Positions 58,511 through 64,000 of a stretch of 64,000 nucleotides of DNA are shown in pieces. This DNA comes from CAVYTF01 sp963771435 (GTDB lineage Bacteria > Bacteroidota > Bacteroidia > Chitinophagales > Chitinophagaceae). The position numbers and the translations under genes were made by a program. The stretch's first letter is position 1; each line of letters starts with the position of its first letter. The stretch spans positions 1-64,000 of the forward strand of contig CAVYTF010000003.1 of assembly GCA_963771435.1 (NCBI GenBank), in the 5' to 3' direction. The notes below the pieces were generated by a model. It had not been told where the DNA came from. It ran no database searches and saw nothing but the letters and a program-made list of their open reading frames with translations.

Positions 58511-61500
58511 ATGAAGATAAAAAACTTCCTCTTTTCACTCCTTTTTTGCTTCGCAGCCATAAGCAGTTTCTCCCAAATGACCATTGGTGCAAGTACCGCC
58601 CCCAATGCCGCGTCTGTCCTAGACCTCTCCAACGCCACCACCCTCGGCCTCCTCCCCCCTCAGGTAGCCTTGGCGGGCACCACAGATGCAGCAACCATCA
58701 CCTCCCCGCCAACAAGCCTGCTCATTTACAATACAGCCACAGCCGGCACATCCCCCAACAACCTCACCCCCGGCTACTACTACAATGCAGGCACCCCCGC
58801 TGCCCCCAACTGGGTTAGGCTCTTCTCCGGCAACAACAATACTGCCGATGCGTGGCTCACCACCGGCAATGCAGGCACAAGCCCCTCCACCAACTTCATC
58901 GGCACCACAGACAACAATGACCTCATCTTTAAAATAAAAAATGTCTTTAGTGGTGAGATTGACAGCGCCAATAGGAATTTATTCTTAGGCTATATGGCTG
59001 GTATTAATAGCACAAACACCTTCAATACTTTCTTGGGGCCATACAATGGCCAGAACAACACAGGTGCTAACAATACATTTGTAGGCAGTCGAAATGGAGT
59101 AAATAATACCTCAGGAAGCGATAATACCTTTGTCGGTACTAATACAGGCTTTAAAAACACTACAGGTAATAATAATGTTGCTAATGGTGTACAGGCGCTT
59201 TTCAGCAACACTATAGGTAGCGATAATACAGCAAATGGAGTGCAGGCACTTTATAGCAACACTATCGGAAATTATAATGAAGCAAACGGTTACCAGGCAT
59301 TACCCAACAATACCATAGGAAATAATAATGTTGCCAATGGATTCCAGTCTCTATTCAGTGATACTTCAGGCAGCAGTAATACTGCAAACGGTTATCAGGC
59401 AATGTATCAAAATACAACCGGTAGCAACAACACTGCCAACGGGGCTGGCGCACTTATAAACAACACCATAGGCAATAATAATGTGGCAAATGGTTACCAG
59501 TCCATGTTTAAAAATACAACAGGAAGTAGTAATGCTGCAAATGGTTTCCAGGCAATGTATAACAATACAACGGCAAGTAATAATGTTGCCGAAGGATACC
59601 AAACACTTCTTCAGGATACATCTGGCGCTAATAACACGGCCAGTGGTTTTCAGGCTCTTTTAAGCAACACAAATGGAAGCTTTAATACTGCAGATGGGGC
59701 TACAGCGCTTTATAGTAATACCACCGGTATTGGCAGTACTGCTGTTGGATACACAGCTCTTGTATTTAATACCACTGGCAATTTTAATACTGCTATCGGA
59801 CTCTCCGCGCTTTATTTCAACACCACAGGTAACAACAATGTCGCCAATGGTTATAACTCCCTTGACTTAAACACCACAGGCAACGATAATGTAGGCATCG
59901 GCGACAGCACTAATTTTTATAATCAAACAGGCTACAGCAATGTTGCAGTTGGTGCAAGCGCATTACTAAGCAATACCAACCGTAGCAATATTGTAGCAGT
60001 AGGAGACAGCGCGCTCTTTTTTAATGGCACAACAGAATCAGCAGTCACAGATGCTGTTCAAAACACCGCTATTGGTTCCAAAGCGTTATTTAATACCGGC
60101 AAAGGAAGTGGCAATACAGCAACCGGCTTTCAGGCAGGGTATAGCAATAAGTCAGGCTCAAACAACACCCTTATAGGCGACAGTGCCGATGTCTCATCTT
60201 CTGCATTAACCAATGCCACCGCAATAGGCTCAAAAGCAATAGTAGCAACTTCCAACTCATTGATATTAGGCGGCACTGGCGCCAATGCTGTCAACGTAGG
60301 CATTGGCACCACCTCTCCAAATCCCGCCGCAGCATTAGATATTTCAGCTATCACCACCAAAGGCGTATACCCCGTACAGGTAGCATTAACCGCAACCAAT
60401 GCCGCATTGCCCCTCACCCTGCCGCCCACGAGTCTTTTAGTTTATAATACAGCCACCGCAGGCACTTCTCCCAACAATGTTACACCGGGTTATTATTACA
60501 ACGCTGGTACCACCACGGTACCCAATTGGATAAGGTTCTTTTCAGGCAATAACAATTTAGCCGATGCATGGCTCACCACCGGCAATGCTGGCACCACAAC
60601 CACTACCAACTTCATCGGCACCACAGACAACAATGACCTCATCTTTAAAATAAAAAATGTCTTTAGTGGTGAGATTGACAGCGCCAGGGATAATTTATTT
60701 TTGGGATTTAAAGCAGGTATCAATAACACAACCGGTTCTGGCAACGTAGCCATTGGTGCAAATGCCTTAGTAAAAAACACCATCGGCTCTCAGCAGGTGG
60801 CTATTGGCGATTCCGCGTTGTACAACATGGCAATAGACCCCACTAATAATTATTCTGATGTAGCTGTGGGATGGTCCAGCCTTGTTGCAAATACAACAGG
60901 AAATAATAATACTGCTGTGGGTTGGGGCAGTTTGCATGCCAATACAACCGCAAATGTTAATACCGCTATAGGTAATGCCGCTTTGTATAGCAATACTACC
61001 GGTGGATTTAATACTGCGACGGGCTCCAATTCACTAGAGTACAATACAACAGGAACGGCCAATACAGCTATGGGTGTTAATGCTCTTAATAGCAATACAA
61101 CAGCGTATGGCAATACCGCTTTGGGGGCACAATCTCTATATATAAATACAATAGGCAGCAGCAATATGGCTGCAGGTTATGATGCTCTTTATAGTAATAC
61201 AACTGGCAGCAGCAATAGTGCCTCAGGCTATCAGGCTCTTTCTTCCAATACTACTGGAAATTACAATGTCGCTTCAGGTTTCAATTCGCTTTATTCTAAT
61301 TCCAGGGGCAACGACAACATAGGCATCGGCGACAGCACCAATTTTTCCAACACTACCGGCTATAGCAATGTGGCCGTTGGCGCAGCGCATTAAGAAACAA
61401 TCCCTCTATAAGCAATACGGTAGCCATCGGCGACAGCGCCCTGTTTAATAATGGCACAGGCGCCTCCGGTTCCCAGGCTACTCAAAATACTGCCATTGGC

Positions 61501-64000
61501 TCTAAAGCATTATATAAAAATACTACAGGCTATGAAAATACCGCGATAGGCTATAATACACTTTTAAATAGCTCTACAGGTTATGGGAATACTGCAACTG
61601 GGGCATATTCGCTTGAATCAAACAATTTTGGCTTTTTCAATACTGCAAATGGGTTTTTTGCTCTTCCCAGCAATACAACTGGTAATTTTAATACTGCTAA
61701 TGGATATTCCTCACTTGGTGACAACCAGGCAGGTAGTTATAATACTGCTACTGGTAACCAGTCACTTGTCAATAATAGCTCTGGGTCAACTAATACCGCT
61801 AATGGAACATCCGCACTTTTTTACAATAAAACTGGTTACAGCAATGTTGCCATGGGCGCCATGGCCCTCTTTAACAACACCACTACCAGCAACATAGTTG
61901 CCATCGGCGACAGCGCCCTATTTAATAATGGCACAGGCGCTTCTGGCACCCAGGCCACAGGCAATACAGCTGTCGGCTCCAAAGCATTATATAGCAATAC
62001 CAAAGGGTATTCAAATAATGCAATTGGGTATCAGGCTCTTTTCAGCAACACAACTGGTACAAATAATACTGCAAATGGTTTTCAGGCATTACTTTCTGAT
62101 ACATCAGGGCTTGAAAATACAGCCAATGGATCCTCGGCAATGGAAGCAAACACAAACGGCAGTTATAATACAGCTGATGGGTATGGGGCACTCAATAATA
62201 ACATAACTGGAATTGGCAATACTGCCACGGGACATCAGGCACTTTTAGCCAACATCACGGGCATTTATAATGCTGCCACAGGATTCTCAGCCCTTTATTT
62301 CAATACATCCGGCAACTACAATGTCGCCAATGGCTTTAACTCGCTTGACCACAACAGTACAGGCAACGACAACATAGGCATAGGCGACAGCGCCAATTTC
62401 TACAACACAACAGGCTACAGCAACGTAGCAATAGGCGCAAGCGCATTAAGAAATAATCCTTCTATCAGCAACATCGTAGCCATCGGCGACAGTGCCCTAT
62501 TTCATAATGGGACAGGCGCAACCGGCACCCAGGCTACTGGAAACACTGCTGTTGGGTCCAAAGCGCTCTTTAGCAACACAACGGGCTATTATAACACTGC
62601 CAATGGGTTCCAGTCACTTTACAGTAACACGACAGGCTATTATAACACTGCTAATGGATATCAGTCACTTTATAGCAACACTAATGGTAGAGCCAATACC
62701 GCTAATGGCTATTACGCTCTAAACAATAATACCCAGGGCGTTGAAAACACTGCCCTGGGTTATTTTGCGCTTTTAGAAAACAAAACAGGCAATGGCAATA
62801 TCGCTATAGGCCTCGGGTCTTTACTCTTAAATACCTCTGGCACTGGCAATACTGCCACGGGTTATGCAGCGCTTGCAAACAATAGCACTGCTTACAGCAA
62901 TGTTGGTATAGGCCCTTACACTTTATACAGCAATACCACCCACAGCAACCTCGTAGCCATCGGCGACAGTGCTTTATTTAATAATGGCACAGGCGCATCA
63001 ACTGCGCAGGCTATAGAAAATACAGCCGTTGGGTCTAAAGCATTATTTAGCAATACCACGGGGTATAATAACACAGCCGCCGGGTATCAGGCAGGCTACA
63101 CCAATACTACCGGTGCAGATAATGTTTATTTTGGCATAATAGCAGGTTCAAATACAAATGCAGATTATAATACATTTGTCGGCGCCCAAACCGGCCCTTT
63201 CAATACAAGCGGGAACAATAACACCTTTCTGGGCTTTGATGCAGGCTATGCCAATACCATAGGCACCAATCAGGTTTTTGTAGGTGGCGGTGCCGGCTTT
63301 CATAGCCTGTCCGGCACATATAATGTAGGCGTAGGCCTTGCCGCATTAGAATGGGATAGCACTGCTTCTTTTAATGTAGCCTTAGGGTGCGAAGCATTAT
63401 ATAATACCAGCGGCGCTGATAATACTTCTGCCGGCTATTTTGCAGGCAATGGCAATTTCGCAGGCACAAACAACACCTTTTTGGGCTATCAGGCAAATCC
63501 AAATGCTGGTGCATGGACTAACTCTACTGCCGTTGGCAATGGCGCAACTGTCACTGCCAGCAACCAGGTACGCATTGGCAATACTGCTGTCATCTCAATA
63601 GGTGGCTATGCCGCCTCCGGCTGGTCAACTTTGCCTTCCGATCGCCGCGTAAAGAGAAACATTCAGCAAAATGTTCCCGGCGTCGCCTTCATCAACCTCC
63701 TGCGCCCCGTTACTTACAATCTCGATCTCGATGCTATAGATAGAATAATACAAGCCCCGGTTATAAAAGATAACAATGGCAACCCCATACCACGCTCACC
63801 AGAAGATGCAGCCGCCCGCGCCGCAAAAGAGCAGATCGTTTACACCGGCTTCATCGCTCAGGAAGTGGAAACTGCAGCCAAGTCCCTCAACTACGATTTC
63901 AGCGGAGTAGACGCCCCCAAAAACAGCAATGACATGTATGGGTTGCGTTACAGCGATTTTGTAGTGCCTTTGGTAAAAGCCATACAGGAGCAGCAGGACA
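58511..64000 (+). CDS. Giant fibre protein 5: duplicated N-domain, YadA-head repeats, S74 chaperone; 3' end outside window (frameshift at ~61385)
   Basis: More than 1820 residues, running off the window. The signal is MKIKNFLFSLLFCFAAISSF. A ~170-residue N-domain (STAPNAASVLDLSNATTLGL, NTATAGTSPNNLTPGYYYN, FIGTTDNNDLIFKIKNVFSG) is repeated at ~60300-60710 (residues ~597-735), partly with identical DNA. Long YadA-head-like repeat arrays follow each copy. S74 starts near 63637 (SDRRVKRNIQQNVPG) and continues through VYTGFIAQEVE to VVPLVKAIQEQQ at the edge. The frame breaks at GGCGCAGCGCATTAAG: adding one A, as in the parallel site at ~62437 (GCGCAAGCGCATTAAG), restores GASALRNNPSISN. As given, the first frame ends at 61393. 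A coiled coil and sorting domain are expected beyond the window. Confidence 0.85.

Noticed and set aside
46568..64000. Prophage tail region
   Set aside because: S74 domains suggest phage, but there is no capsid, portal, terminase, lysis or integrase gene, and every visible C-terminus is a T9SS sorting domain with a signal peptide at the N-terminus.

Overview
The window is chromosome from a member of the Bacteroidota, most likely a Chitinophagales/Sphingobacteriales-type organism. The evidence is type IX secretion (T9SS) C-terminal sorting domains of type A (11703-13277, 18371-24782, and all the large proteins after 46568) and of type B (27002-31285), SprB/MBG-type surface proteins, orphan RHS toxin tips, TAnnTTTG-like promoter elements, and moderately AT-rich DNA. 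No rRNA, tRNA, CRISPR array or complete insertion sequence was seen.

Layout. 1-5.8 kb is a small accessory island. It has two oppositely oriented orphan RHS-tip toxin/immunity cassettes (387-1845 on + and 4704-3116 on -), a ~75 bp direct repeat on both sides of the first, a truncated DnaQ-type exonuclease, a frameshifted small secreted protein, and a decayed DUF433/DUF5615 toxin-antitoxin locus. 5.8-14.1 kb carries a giant cytosolic multi-PAS histidine kinase, a VOC protein, an MtfA-like peptidase, a T9SS-exported Asp-box protein and PPK2. 14.5-18.1 kb is an acetate kinase-phosphoketolase pair (acetyl-phosphate to ATP). 18.4-24.8 kb holds two tandem paralogous MBG/SprB-type secreted proteins. 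25-42 kb is mostly housekeeping: LutA-like Fe-S protein, EVE protein, a repetitive T9SS adhesin, a winged-helix protein, a lipoprotein, a sirtuin, a saccharopine dehydrogenase-like enzyme, ComM, RlmH, TrxB and GcvP, with minisatellite DNA between comM and rlmH.

42.6-64 kb looks like one regulated surface-fibre locus: a reg-propeller sensor histidine kinase, a NarL/LuxR-type response regulator, and five tandem giant proteins (the last runs off the window). Each combines a signal peptide, dozens of YadA-head-like ~14-residue repeats, an S74 endosialidase-type intramolecular chaperone, a coiled coil and, where the end is visible, a T9SS type A sorting domain. Four of the five are preceded by an identical dyad, TACCACTATTGGTA, always exactly 24 bp upstream of TTATTTTG. 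A degenerate copy with the same spacing precedes the response-regulator gene. The dyad resembles two NarL-type heptamers, so the adjacent regulator is the obvious candidate to bind it. This kinase/regulator/operator/fibre circuit is the best candidate for an undescribed system here.

Nine genes that otherwise look intact, or positions within them (the PAS kinase twice, xfp, both MBG/SprB genes, comM, rlmH, and two fibre genes), carry single-base frameshifts. Eight are one-base insertions. Because universally conserved genes are hit, I treat these as probable sequence errors and annotate full-length genes, noting each break.
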